A stretch of 64,000 nt of DNA. Origin: CAYOSF01 sp964406605 (GTDB lineage Bacteria; Chloroflexota; Dehalococcoidia; DSTF01; RBG-16-68-14). This document shows positions 1-8,643 of the stretch, one piece after another; the first letter of the stretch is position 1; each line of letters begins with the position of its first letter. Location: positions 219,027 through 283,026 of the forward strand of contig CAYOSF010000006.1 in assembly GCA_964406605.1 (NCBI GenBank), given 5' to 3'. Position numbers and translations under genes: made by a program. Under the pieces are notes generated by a model. That model was not told the origin of the DNA and did not search any database. It saw only the letters and a program-made list of their open reading frames with translations.

Positions 1-607
1 CCAGCACGATTTCTACCTTCGTGATCGAGTAGCTGGCGCCGCAGCACTCCGTCTTATGGGGCCAGTCCAACGGTTCCGCGCCCGCGGCCGCGAGGACGTC
101 GTCCAGGATAGTGGGGTTCTCAGGATCGTCGAACTGCATGACTTCGGGCGGGCGCACCAGCAGGCAGCCGTAGTACGCGGCGACGCGGAGGCCCGTCAGC
201 GGCCTGGAAACGCGCCTGGCCACCTCGTCGAGCCCTATCTCGTCCCTGATGATCTCGAGCAGATGCTTCACGGACGTGGAGCCGTCGTACTCCGCGCCAA
301 GCGCGCCGGCCACCTGGTCGCGCACGCCTGGTTCGTTGGCGATCCGGTGGTTCGCCACCTTCAGACGGCTGTAGCAGGCCGCGCAGCACACGGCCATCGT
401 GTTCCCGGACGCTGCCAGCAGGTTCTTTGCGGGAAGCGCAAGCGAGAGCAGCGGGTTCGTCTGGTGGGCGGAGGTGGACCCGCAGCAGGTCCAATCCGGG
501 AGCTCAGGCAGGTCAAGGCCCAGTGCGCCGGCGACGGCGCTGGTCGAAACATGGTAGTCCCGCGCGGTCGAATCGAGCGAGCAGCCTGGATAGAAGACGT
601 AGCTCAT
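1..607 (-). CDS. hdrB: Heterodisulfide reductase subunit B-like (HdrB), partial at window edge
   Basis: Read directly on the minus strand: ATG at 607 gives a protein beginning MSYVFYPGCSLDSTAR. About 202 codons are visible of a family near 290 aa; the rest lies beyond the left edge. The first CCG cysteine block is complete (C9, C41-C42, C75, C78, i.e. C-x31-CC-x32-CxxC), and the start of the second (ECCGASYS) lies at the edge. Such blocks hold noncubane Fe-S clusters that in methanogens reduce a heterodisulfide; outside methanogens the substrate is usually unknown. The start overlaps the hdrC stop by 4 bp (ATGA), so the two are translationally coupled. It is the last visible gene of a seven-gene operon. 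Identity as HdrB-type is firm; its real substrate is not. Confidence 0.88.
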   Translation of the reverse strand, partial: MSYVFYPGCSLDSTARDYHVSTSAVAGALGLDLPELPDWTCCGSTSAHQTNPLLSLALPAKNLLAASGNTMAVCCAACYSRLKVANHRIANEPGVRDQVAGALGAEYDGSTSVKHLLEIIRDEIGLDEVARRVSRPLTGLRVAAYYGCLLVRPPEVMQFDDPENPTILDDVLAAAGAEPLDWPHKTECCGASYSITKVEIVL

Positions 608-1185
608 CGCCTGCCGGCTCCGGTCTCCTTGGTTCGCTGGAACAGGCGCCTGCGGTCCGAGCGGCCCCGAACGAAGTGAGGCAGCAGCGCGATCTTGCCT
701 TTGCGCACCATCGCCGGGAACTTGTCCACGTCCTGCAGCAGGTTCCTGGTGCGGAGCTTGAACGCCGCCATCAGTCCCAGCTCGTACGCGCGGCCCATCT
801 CGCGCACCGATCCCAGAAAGGCATCGTCGAAGATCGGGACCGCGGTCTCGGCGGTGACCTTGCCCGCGCTGCGCGAGAGCCGGCGCAGAGCATCCATCAT
901 CGCCGGGATGGCGACCGCCTGTGGACAGCGCGTCGCGCACGTCTCGCACGACGTGCACTCCCAGATCATGCGGCTCGAAAGCACCTCGTCTCGCTCGCCA
1001 AGCTGCACGAGCCGAACGATCTCATGGGGCTTGATATCGGCACGGGCGGCCACCGGGCAGCCGGAGGTGCACTTCTGACACTGGAGGCAGAGCATGACGT
1101 CCGCACGTGAGGCGCTCTCCACCTCCCGCAGGAAGCTGTCCATGGCGGCAGGGGAAAGCGCGAGGCTCTCGGTCGGCGAGGTCAT
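604..1185 (-). CDS. hdrC: Heterodisulfide reductase subunit C-like (HdrC), 4Fe-4S protein
   Basis: 193-aa protein with two [4Fe-4S] motifs in its N-terminal half: CLQCQKCTSGCP and CTSCETCATRCP, each followed by the short helical stretch typical of HdrC (residues about 30-100). HdrC relays electrons from the flavin/ferredoxin side of the complex to HdrB. The C-terminal part is basic and helical (RKGKIALLPHFVRGRSDRRR) with no membrane segment, so the protein should be cytoplasmic. It overlaps the upstream amidotransferase gene by 4 bp and hdrB by 4 bp, a sign of a stoichiometric complex. A GlcF/SdhB-type ferredoxin is the alternative, but adjacency to HdrB favours HdrC. Confidence 0.88.
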   Translation of the reverse strand: MTSPTESLALSPAAMDSFLREVESASRADVMLCLQCQKCTSGCPVAARADIKPHEIVRLVQLGERDEVLSSRMIWECTSCETCATRCPQAVAIPAMMDALRRLSRSAGKVTAETAVPIFDDAFLGSVREMGRAYELGLMAAFKLRTRNLLQDVDKFPAMVRKGKIALLPHFVRGRSDRRRLFQRTKETGAGRR

Positions 1186-3791
1186 ATCACGTTCCCCGTT
1201 TCGGCGACCAGCACGTCGAGCTTGAGCGGGCTCACCTTTCGATACACCTCTTCCGGCGCCCGGACCTCGCCGTCGACCGTGAGGAGCCGCTCGACCGGGA
1301 TGCCGAACAGGCGCTCGTTCTCCTCCAAGTACGGACGGATGAGAAGCCAGTCATCCTCCGCGAGCGACGAGAACACACCGCCGTTGAGTTGTCTCTCCAC
1401 CACCCTGTGACGCGGGTCGCGCAGGTAGATCGCTCCTCCCGAGGGGAGGGAGAACAGGTTGCCGCCCGGATAGGGCGTTGGCTGAGAGATCTGGCGGCCG
1501 GCATCATCGAACGCGATGCCGTTGAGGATCACGAAACCGCCGCCGTCGAGCGGGTCGCCGGCCATGAACGACTCGGCGAGGAAATCAAGACAGGTGCCGT
1601 TGATCACGACGCGCGGTCGGCCCACGGCGTTGATCAGCGGCCGGCCGGCCGCGTTGCCCAGGACGTACACCTCACCGCCTTTGGCGCCGTAGAGGAACGT
1701 TTGTCCGACGTCGCCGTAGACAACGAGCTTGCCCTGGTTCATGATCTGGCCGAGCTGATCCTGGCCGTTGGCGTGGACCAAGATCGTCAGCCCGTCCATG
1801 CCGGAGCCGAGGTAGTCGCCCGGACTGCCGTAGACGTCGATGCGGATGTCATCCGTGGCCGGACCCAGCCCGCAGCCGGTGAAGCGCTGGCCGCGATACC
1901 CGTGGCAGACGAAACGGCTCCAGCCGAGCTCGTAGGCCCGACGCAGGAGGATGGCATCGCAGTCCTCGCCTTCGGGCGGAAAACGCTCTGCGTCGATGAT
2001 GAGCGTTTCTTCACCCGGCCCTGGCGCGGCGAGAAGGTCCCTTGTTTCCCAGTCCACCCTTCGGAAGAGCCCCGAAGCCGGGGCGCCGAAGAGCGGAGCA
2101 GTCCGGAACAGGCGGGCCAGCCCCTCGTCCAAAACACTGAGCACGGAGCTCCGTCTCTTGTCGCCCGTGTCGTAGCGGCGGTCGCGGAGCAGAGTCAGCG
2201 CCTCGATGGCCGTCGCTCTCGTTGCGCCGCCGTCCATTGCCTCGCAGACCTCGTTGCAGAACGCTCGCAGGCCGTCGGGCTCCCAAGCCGGCAGGTCTTG
2301 CGCCACGTGGCGGTAGAGACTCAAGGCATCGCCCCGCTTCAGCGAATCCCGGACGGCATCGTGCCTCGTTCGAGTACGTTCGCCAGAAGCCGCAGATGGC
2401 GCAAGATCGCAGCGGACCGGTGCCACTTCGATCGCGACCGGCCGGCCGAACTTGTCGGCGCAGGTCAGTTCCTTGTGACCGTCTTCGCCTGCGACGGTGA
2501 AGACGAAGGCGCCCCCGTCGGTATGGCTGCCCCCGCGGGCGTTCCAGTACCGGTCGGCGATCGGGCAGATGCGGGAGTCCTCCCGCGCCAGGCTGCGCAG
2601 CGTGGCGTCGATAGCCTGCTTCTCGGAGCAGATGAGCCCGACTTGCACTTCGCCGCCGTGAAGGGCGAAGACCTGCGGGCGCAGCATCGCAGTGTCCGTG
2701 ATACCCAGCAACTGGAACCGACCCCGGTCCGGCAGGCTCCTCGCGATGATGAAGAACCACGGGCCGTCCGGAGAGCCGTGCATGTGGGCCGCCTGGATCC
2801 AGCGGTAGATGCGTTGCTTTTCCTCCGGAAACAGGTCGATATCTCGCTCCGTCGTGGGAGCGAGCGCTTCGATGACGTACTCCAGCGGGTACTTGTACAC
2901 CCTTGACCACAGATCGAAGAGGAGCACAGAGACCTCGGTGTCCGTGAGGAACTGCGGGCGAATGTTGCGCTGCAGCAGGTATTCCGACACGGAGTGGTAG
3001 TTGGCGAAGTCCCCGTTGTGGACCAGGGCCTCGTTCAGCCCGACGAACGGATGCGCACCCCCGGGGTGCCACACCCTCCCTTTCGTCGGATAACGCTGGT
3101 GCGCGATCCACACGTGCCCCCGCAGGTCGTTGAGCTGGTAGTACTGGACGATCTGCTCGGCATAGCCCACGATCTTGAACACGAGCAGGTTCCGCCCGTG
3201 CGAGAGCACGAACGCCTTCTTCTCGCCCAGCGACGAGTAGCAGGCTTCGTTCAGCCGTGCCGAATTGCGGTAGACGAACTCGTCCTCAACGTCACGCGGA
3301 GGCAGATCGCTTAGGTTGTTCTTCTCGGCGAACGCCTGCAGCACGTCGGGTTTCACGCGGACGAGATATCGATGCACGTCGGGAGGCTGGACCTCCAGGT
3401 CCGGTATGTCCCGGTAGTCGTCCACCGTGGGCACGCGCGCGGAGAGAGCGATATCGAAGAACGGCAGGATGTGCTCCCGCTCCACCTCCGAGTGAGCCGA
3501 CGGAAGGAGCAGCGCGATCTGCAGGAGATAGTGCGAGTCGAGGACTTCCTGCGATACGCCTATGTCCTCCGGCGCGAGCCCGGCGGCGGCGATCCCGCCG
3601 CCCTTGCCGTTGCCCCGATTGTGCATCTGCACGGACGGTTCGTAGATATGGCGGCCTCGCACCGGGACGGAGCAGGCGAACCCCGTGACGCCGCAGCCCC
3701 CCTCGTCGGCGGCGCGGCCGGCGACCGATGGTGGACGGCTTTCGTACAGCTCGGCGCGCGATAGCATCAGCCGGTCGATCGGATCAATCAT
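1182..3791 (-). CDS. Glutamate synthase-like class II glutamine amidotransferase fused to a GXGXG (GltB3) domain
   Basis: About 869 aa. Residues about 30-370 form a class II amidotransferase: GGCGVTGFACS around the nucleophile Cys, HNRGNGKGGG, and HNGDFANYHS for the ammonia site. The N-terminal extension before the Cys fits a cleaved propeptide. A poorly recognised linker follows, then a GXGXG beta-helix (GSPGDYLGSGMDG, YGDVGQTFLYGAKGG, about 610-780) as in the C-terminus of glutamate synthase. The FMN domain is missing here and is encoded separately by the two upstream genes. ATG 3791 is preferred over 3809: it has GAGG upstream and leaves an 8-bp overlap with the previous stop. Products could be glutamate or, as in MgsAB of N-methylglutamate synthase, an N-methylated amino acid. 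Confidence 0.85.
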   Translation of the reverse strand: MIDPIDRLMLSRAELYESRPPSVAGRAADEGGCGVTGFACSVPVRGRHIYEPSVQMHNRGNGKGGGIAAAGLAPEDIGVSQEVLDSHYLLQIALLLPSAHSEVEREHILPFFDIALSARVPTVDDYRDIPDLEVQPPDVHRYLVRVKPDVLQAFAEKNNLSDLPPRDVEDEFVYRNSARLNEACYSSLGEKKAFVLSHGRNLLVFKIVGYAEQIVQYYQLNDLRGHVWIAHQRYPTKGRVWHPGGAHPFVGLNEALVHNGDFANYHSVSEYLLQRNIRPQFLTDTEVSVLLFDLWSRVYKYPLEYVIEALAPTTERDIDLFPEEKQRIYRWIQAAHMHGSPDGPWFFIIARSLPDRGRFQLLGITDTAMLRPQVFALHGGEVQVGLICSEKQAIDATLRSLAREDSRICPIADRYWNARGGSHTDGGAFVFTVAGEDGHKELTCADKFGRPVAIEVAPVRCDLAPSAASGERTRTRHDAVRDSLKRGDALSLYRHVAQDLPAWEPDGLRAFCNEVCEAMDGGATRATAIEALTLLRDRRYDTGDKRRSSVLSVLDEGLARLFRTAPLFGAPASGLFRRVDWETRDLLAAPGPGEETLIIDAERFPPEGEDCDAILLRRAYELGWSRFVCHGYRGQRFTGCGLGPATDDIRIDVYGSPGDYLGSGMDGLTILVHANGQDQLGQIMNQGKLVVYGDVGQTFLYGAKGGEVYVLGNAAGRPLINAVGRPRVVINGTCLDFLAESFMAGDPLDGGGFVILNGIAFDDAGRQISQPTPYPGGNLFSLPSGGAIYLRDPRHRVVERQLNGGVFSSLAEDDWLLIRPYLEENERLFGIPVERLLTVDGEVRAPEEVYRKVSPLKLDVLVAETGNVI

Positions 3792-5349
3792 CGGCCGCCT
3801 CATCTCCATTCGCGTAGTCGAGGTGATAGAGGCAGTCCTTGCGCCCGCGTAGCTCGGTGACGCTCCTCATGCCGAACCGCTGGAGAATACCGACCATCTG
3901 CTCGCGCCAGGCCGCGAACATGTTGATCAGGCGTTGCGTCGCCCAATCGACGTCTACCCGCATCATGAGCCGCGGATCGGTGGTCGCGATGCCGCGCGCG
4001 CAGCCTCGGCCCCGCTCGCAGCCGCCGCAGCGGATGCAGCCCAGTGCTACCAGCTCAGCCGTCCCTATCACGGCGCCGTCCGCGCCGAGCGCGATCGCCT
4101 TCAGCACGTCGTGCGCTGTCCGGATCCCTCCGCTCGCGATGAGGACGACCTGGTCCCGGACGCCCTCCGCAACCAGGAACTTGTGCACGATTGGCACCGC
4201 GTATTCGATGGGCATCGCGATGTTCTTCTTGGCAATGTCCGGCGACGCGCCCGTGCCCCCGTAGCTGCCGTCTAGGTGGATGATGTGCGCTCCGGCGTAG
4301 TAGCTTCCCACCGCCACCATGTCGACGTCTGTCGGCGTGGACACCTTGACGGACACCAGCGCTCTTTGGTTGGTCGCCTTGATCCAGTCGAGATGCTTCT
4401 TGTGATCCTCGACCGAGTACACACTGTGAAACGGGAAGGGCGAGAAGAGGGCGTTGCCCGGCACCGCCTGACGCATGCGCGATACGGCGGGCGTGTTCTT
4501 GTCGCCCAGCAGGTGGCCGCCCAGGCCGGGCTTCGCGCCCTGCGCGTACTTGAACTCGACGATGCGGACACGCTGAATCGTCTCCTCGCGGACGCCGAAC
4601 AGCCCGGTTGCGACTTGGGTGATCACGTGATCGTCATACGGCTGCAGGCGGTCTGGGTAGCCGCCTTCGCCGGTGCAGGTGAACGTATTCCAGGCGGTAG
4701 CTGCCCGGGCCCTGGCGATCATCACGTGGATGCTCACAGAGCCGAACGACATCCCGCCGCCGTACACGGGGATGTCGATGTGCAGGCGGGGCCGGCCGTC
4801 ATTCCTCCGGTTCAGTTCGAGGCCGGTGTCGATCTGGCTCTCGTCCAGCACCACTGGCGGCTGTTCCGGGAATCGAAACCGTAGTCTGTCGAACCCCCCG
4901 CCCGATGCGCCGCGCCTGTACTCAAGCCCCTCCGCAGGGCTGCGGCCCGTTTCGGCCTGGTGCCAGGTCGAGAGGAGCAGATCGGACGTCCAGCGGGGGT
5001 CGCCCAGCGCGTCGGCGGTCGGGTTGCGTCCGATAGACAGGGCGTGATTGGGGCACCGGTCGATGCAGTAGTGATCGGTTGCGGCGCAGCTCGGTCCAAC
5101 GCATAGGTGGTCATGTGGACGCAGGGTCAGGGCGTAGCCCTTGGGTTTCTCGTGGACGCCGCGCGGGCAGAGCTCGACGCACTGTCCGCATGACTGGCAG
5201 TCGCCGCTCCGCCGGATCATGTACCTGCCGATCGGGTTGCGATAGCGGTCGGGCATGGGGCGCACCACGCGCTCCACGGCACGCTGCGGGGTCCTGCCGA
5301 CCCGTCGCCCGCGGACCGAGACGCTCGGAGGCTCAACCGCGGAGATCAC
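3784..5349 (-). CDS. Ferredoxin-domain FMN-binding glutamate synthase-like protein (GltB2/MgsC type)
   Basis: 521 aa from GTG 5349, chosen because GGAGG lies 6 nt upstream; the longer frame upstream has no ribosome site. N-terminus: two cysteine clusters (CQSCGQCVELCP and a CxxxxCxxxxxYCIDRCP-like set). Then a TIM barrel with classic glutamate synthase motifs: GGGMSFGSVS, GAKPGLGGHLLGDKN, LDGSYGGTGASP, GGIRTAHDVLKAIALGAD, and a cysteine cluster CIRCGGCERGRGC for the 3Fe-4S centre next to FMN. In this family ammonia from the amidotransferase partner is added to a 2-oxo acid (or exchanged with an amine). It overlaps neighbours on both sides (17 and 8 bp). All catalytic landmarks look intact, unlike the neighbouring paralogue. 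Confidence 0.87.
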   Translation of the reverse strand: MISAVEPPSVSVRGRRVGRTPQRAVERVVRPMPDRYRNPIGRYMIRRSGDCQSCGQCVELCPRGVHEKPKGYALTLRPHDHLCVGPSCAATDHYCIDRCPNHALSIGRNPTADALGDPRWTSDLLLSTWHQAETGRSPAEGLEYRRGASGGGFDRLRFRFPEQPPVVLDESQIDTGLELNRRNDGRPRLHIDIPVYGGGMSFGSVSIHVMIARARAATAWNTFTCTGEGGYPDRLQPYDDHVITQVATGLFGVREETIQRVRIVEFKYAQGAKPGLGGHLLGDKNTPAVSRMRQAVPGNALFSPFPFHSVYSVEDHKKHLDWIKATNQRALVSVKVSTPTDVDMVAVGSYYAGAHIIHLDGSYGGTGASPDIAKKNIAMPIEYAVPIVHKFLVAEGVRDQVVLIASGGIRTAHDVLKAIALGADGAVIGTAELVALGCIRCGGCERGRGCARGIATTDPRLMMRVDVDWATQRLINMFAAWREQMVGILQRFGMRSVTELRGRKDCLYHLDYANGDEAADD

Positions 5350-6709
5350 TGAACGCCTCCCGCTCCAGGTCCTCTCGGAACATCGCTCTCCCCGTTTCCC
5401 CACGGAGTCGACGCACCTCCCGGATCCCCATCGCACCCAGCACTTCGATAAGCTGCGAATGCCAGGCGCCCATGAGGTTCACCATGCGCTGCGCCGCATA
5501 GGAAACGTCGAGGTCCTGGATGTCCACCGGACACGAACCGTTGTGGTCGCCGGAACAGACGCGGCATCCCAGGGCCACCAGGAGCGAAAGGTCAACCGCC
5601 ACGAGATCTGCCCCGCAGATGATCGCCTTGGCCATGTGCTCCGCCAGGGCGATGCCGCCGCCGGCTATCAGCGTCATCTCGTCACGCACGCCGTTCTGCA
5701 CCAACCGGGTGTGGATGTCTCTCAGCACGTCACCCACGAATCGCGGACGCTCCGTGCCGATTTCCATACCGTGCGTGTCGGCGCATAGATGGACTGTCGT
5801 GACGCCTCCTTCGTGGAGCTGCACCACACGGTCGATGGCTCCGGGCCCAAGCGGTACCCGGGCGCACACGATCAGATGCGGGTTGATCGCCCGGAGCTGT
5901 TCGGCGTGATCGCAGATGTCTCGCCGATCCGCGATCTCGACCATGCGTGCCTGCCGCAGCAACGATTCATGCCGAGCGAAATCCGGCTCCTCGAACAGCG
6001 GAATGAGGGAAGCGGCCCGACCGCTATCCGGCGCGCTGTCGCCCGGCCGGATCACGGACAGCGTGCCAAGGGCCACCGCCGCGGTGCTCCGAGCCTCCGC
6101 CGTCGGGTCAACCTCCCAACGCCAGGGGGGAATGTCGAGGATGGCCGGCAAGGATATCGCTAGGGGTGGTTCGCCTGCGGCGAGCTCGCCCTCGGACCCG
6201 AACGCCAGGCGCATGGGCTTCGCTCCGATGTCCACGGACGTGTTGATGTACTCCCTTCCGTGGATGCCGTCCCGCGTGGGACGCACGATCTCCGACATAT
6301 CGGTCCACATTGAGTCGAAACCCGGCCCGTGGAACGGTCCTCGGTATCCTGCGCCCGAGACAGGGATGTGGCCCGTCTCGGCCTGCTCCCAGGTGGTCAT
6401 GATTGTGGCGGGACGCCAGTACTCGTCGCCGAGCGTCAGGTATTCGGGATTGACGGACAGCGATAGCAGACCCTTGGTGCATTCCTGAATGCAGGTGAGG
6501 CACGCTCGGCAGTCGAACCATGACTCGACCGGCGCCGATGGATCTCGGTCGCGCGCGTACTCTGCGCGATACACTTCGTAGACGCACCGAACCTTGACGC
6601 AGTTTCGGCAGCCGGAACAGTCTTCGCGCCAGTCCACCGTGGTGTACCGGCCGACCGTGCGGAACCGGGCCGGCGCCGCGGCGACTGGGATGTGATAGCG
6701 TTCCGGCAC
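5333..6709 (-). CDS. Second, divergent ferredoxin/FMN glutamate synthase-like protein
   Basis: 458 aa from GTG 6709, which has a strong GGGAGGAG site about 8 nt upstream. N-terminal Fe-S clusters (CSGCRNCVKVRC and CRACLTCIQECTKG) are followed by a glutamate-synthase-like barrel recognisable by the C-terminal phosphate-binding half (AGGGIALAEHMAKAIICGAD) and the cluster CRVCSGDHNGSCP. The GAKPGLGGHLLG and LDGSYGGTGA motifs of its paralogue are absent or replaced (ADTHGMEIGTERP), so it probably no longer performs standard glutamate synthase chemistry. It may be a structural or electron-transfer subunit, or act on another substrate. Pairing of an intact with a degenerate GltB2 in one operon is unusual. 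Confidence 0.8.
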   Translation of the reverse strand: MPERYHIPVAAAPARFRTVGRYTTVDWREDCSGCRNCVKVRCVYEVYRAEYARDRDPSAPVESWFDCRACLTCIQECTKGLLSLSVNPEYLTLGDEYWRPATIMTTWEQAETGHIPVSGAGYRGPFHGPGFDSMWTDMSEIVRPTRDGIHGREYINTSVDIGAKPMRLAFGSEGELAAGEPPLAISLPAILDIPPWRWEVDPTAEARSTAAVALGTLSVIRPGDSAPDSGRAASLIPLFEEPDFARHESLLRQARMVEIADRRDICDHAEQLRAINPHLIVCARVPLGPGAIDRVVQLHEGGVTTVHLCADTHGMEIGTERPRFVGDVLRDIHTRLVQNGVRDEMTLIAGGGIALAEHMAKAIICGADLVAVDLSLLVALGCRVCSGDHNGSCPVDIQDLDVSYAAQRMVNLMGAWHSQLIEVLGAMGIREVRRLRGETGRAMFREDLEREAFSDLRG

Positions 6710-6725
6710 GATCCGCTCCTCCCGC

Positions 6726-7619
6726 CTACCGGCCTGAGAGACCTGCCCGATCGAGTACCTCCGCCAGGGTCCCATCCAATCCGCTCGAAAGGATGTGAAC
6801 GCCCCGCACTCCCTCGATGCCCTTCACCTGCGCCGCGATCTCCGCACAGATCCCTATCCCCTCCCTCGATGGGTCGTCGGACTCGCGTAGTCGGGTAACC
6901 ACATCGTCGGGTATCAACGAGGCCCCTTTTCGCGCCTGCAGAAGCTCCGCCTGCTGGGCGCTGGCCAGCGGCCGCACGCCGGCGATGATGTGCGTGCGCT
7001 CGTGCAGGCCGGCGTCCCGCACGGCGCTCATCCAGAGGGCGAAGCCCTCGACGTCGAACACCGGCTCTGTGATCAGGAAATCCGCCCCGGCCTCCACCTT
7101 CTTGCGCAGGCCGATCATGGCGAGTTCCTGGGGCTGGAGGTACGGGTGCGCCACCGCACCCACGAACAGAGCCGGCGCGGACGACAGGGGCCTGTTGCTC
7201 AGAAGGACGCCCTCATCCCGCATCGCGGCGAGCGCCTGGACGAACTGGATTGAGTCCATGTCGAAAGCGCCCGCCGCTTCTGGGCAGACGCTCAGAGACT
7301 GGTGATCCCCCGACAGGCACAGGATGTTCGTCACTCCGAGCATGGCCGCGCCGAGGACGTCGGACTGGAGCGCGATCCTGTTGCGGTCTCGCGTTGAGAT
7401 TGTGAGGACGGGCTCCACCCCCGCCATCGACAGGACTGATGAACAAGCCAGCGCGGAAGCGCCGATCTCCTCATAGTTGTCCGCTACGACCAGCGCATCC
7501 AGGGCCGCCGGTAGAGAGGCCGCGAGCCGTCTGACGGCCTCCCCGTCCGTGGAGGGCGGCGGAGCCCAGTCGGCCGTGAGCGCCGGCCGTCCGGAGCGCA
7601 GCGTGTCGGCTAGCTTCAT
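6726..7619 (-). CDS. metF: Methylenetetrahydrofolate reductase family protein (MetF-like)
   Basis: 297 aa from ATG 7619 (MKLADTLRSG); an in-frame GTG at 7649 is possible but lacks a free ribosome site. TIM-barrel MetF family: VVADNYEEIGASALACSS, LCLSGDHQS for flavin/folate contact, FLITEPVFDVEGF, and IIAGVRPLASAQQAELL near the C-terminus. Where most members carry the catalytic Glu in an EFFPP-like motif, this one has TADWAPPPS, placing an Asp at that position. Family members reduce methylene-H4folate to methyl-H4folate; in acetogens such as Moorella, MetF sits in a complex with HdrABC and MvhD. Both Hdr and MvhD-like genes are in this operon, but no MetV is visible. Confidence 0.83.
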   Translation of the reverse strand: MKLADTLRSGRPALTADWAPPPSTDGEAVRRLAASLPAALDALVVADNYEEIGASALACSSVLSMAGVEPVLTISTRDRNRIALQSDVLGAAMLGVTNILCLSGDHQSLSVCPEAAGAFDMDSIQFVQALAAMRDEGVLLSNRPLSSAPALFVGAVAHPYLQPQELAMIGLRKKVEAGADFLITEPVFDVEGFALWMSAVRDAGLHERTHIIAGVRPLASAQQAELLQARKGASLIPDDVVTRLRESDDPSREGIGICAEIAAQVKGIEGVRGVHILSSGLDGTLAEVLDRAGLSGR

Positions 7620-7662
7620 TCCTGCCCCCACGTTCCTCTCCCGTGTCACCTCCGCGACGCGC

Positions 7663-8229
7663 CTACGCGGTCGCCGTGGCTTCGCGCAGAGGATTGGGCT
7701 GCATCGCTTCCAGTTTGGCTGTGACTTGGTCGGTTATCGCCGCCAGTCGCGAGCTGTACTCGTCCTGACCCGTCTGTGGATCAGGGGAACCGTCCGTCCG
7801 GTGTGTTCCACGCGGCACTCTGTGAGACGTGCAAACGGGTAGGTCAAACACCATCAGGCGTTCGCCGCCCAGGCCCAGCTCGTCCAGCAGAGTCCTGACG
7901 TATTCGGCCCGCCGGCGCAGGCGCTGGCTTCCCTCAAGGTAGTGACAGCCGTCTTCGGGACAGGCAAGGACGCACACCACGTCGGCGCCCGCCTCGAACG
8001 CCTTCAATAGATGCTCGGGCTGCAGCTTTCCTGAGCAGGGGATCGCGATCTCGTGCGTGCGAACCGGCCAATCAGGTCTTGTCTCTGGAATCGGCCGGCC
8101 CGCAGTAGGCGAGAAAGGCGTCGTCGGAAGGTCTCTGCTCGCGCACCTGAAGACGACCAAAGGGGCGGAACGGTCCATCTGCGGCGTGAGGATTGCCGGA
8201 TCATGTTCGGTACTCACCGTCGTGGTCAT
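7663..8229 (-). CDS. MvhD/FrhD-like hydrogenase iron-sulfur subunit family protein
   Basis: About 188 aa from ATG 8229, preceded by AGCAGGA. The central part matches the MvhD family: IPCSGKLQPEHLLKAFEAG and VVCVLACPEDGCHYLEGS, then RAEYVRTLLDELGLG and VFDLP. The usual first cysteine motif near the N-terminus is reduced to a single Cys (FRCASRD), so the 2Fe-2S ligation may differ. MvhD proteins hand electrons between a dehydrogenase and HdrA. This is the first gene of the operon, 13-43 bp from metF. The C-terminus carries an additional helical segment (SSRLAAITDQVTAKLEAMQ) not expected in canonical MvhD. HdrA itself is not in the window and may lie past the left edge. Confidence 0.78.
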   Translation of the reverse strand: MTTTVSTEHDPAILTPQMDRSAPLVVFRCASRDLPTTPFSPTAGRPIPETRPDWPVRTHEIAIPCSGKLQPEHLLKAFEAGADVVCVLACPEDGCHYLEGSQRLRRRAEYVRTLLDELGLGGERLMVFDLPVCTSHRVPRGTHRTDGSPDPQTGQDEYSSRLAAITDQVTAKLEAMQPNPLREATATA

Positions 8230-8417
8230 GGTCCTGCTTCTTGCGCCGTCCACGTCACGCAAGTGCCTCCCCGGCAGGTGGGATACCCTCGAAGCTCGCC
8301 TCGGATCTGAACGAACAGTCATGGCTAGGAACACGGTGAACGGCAACCGGTTGCCGCTCTCCCTTTCGCGTCCTTAGCTTACAGTTCATCCTGGGTCCTG
8401 TCAAGGTAGGAAGACCC

Positions 8418-8643
8418 CTAGTCTCGCGCCGCCGCTATCTCACGCCGCTGAGACTCTGAGGCGCCGATGCGAGCGGACAGAAGCTGGGTGAGAGGACCGA
8501 AGCGGAGCCAAGCCTGAGCCGCAGGGGCCGATTGCCTTGCGATTCTCCCTGTGCGGGCCGCTGTTTCGAGGTCGGGCGGCTCGAAGCGCTCATGCGGGTT
8601 CTCAAACGCTCTCCGCTCGGTGATGGCGATCTCGCCCGCACGC
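8418..8643 (-). other. Unresolved open frame downstream of the 8644-9030 gene
   Basis: After the stop at 8644 the minus strand stays open in the next frame to 8418 (…PHERFEPPDLETAARTG…, ending in a charged helix). There is no ATG/GTG near its beginning, but it looks more protein-like than the upstream half of the same frame. It could be the frameshifted tail of the upstream gene, or chance. Confidence 0.25.
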
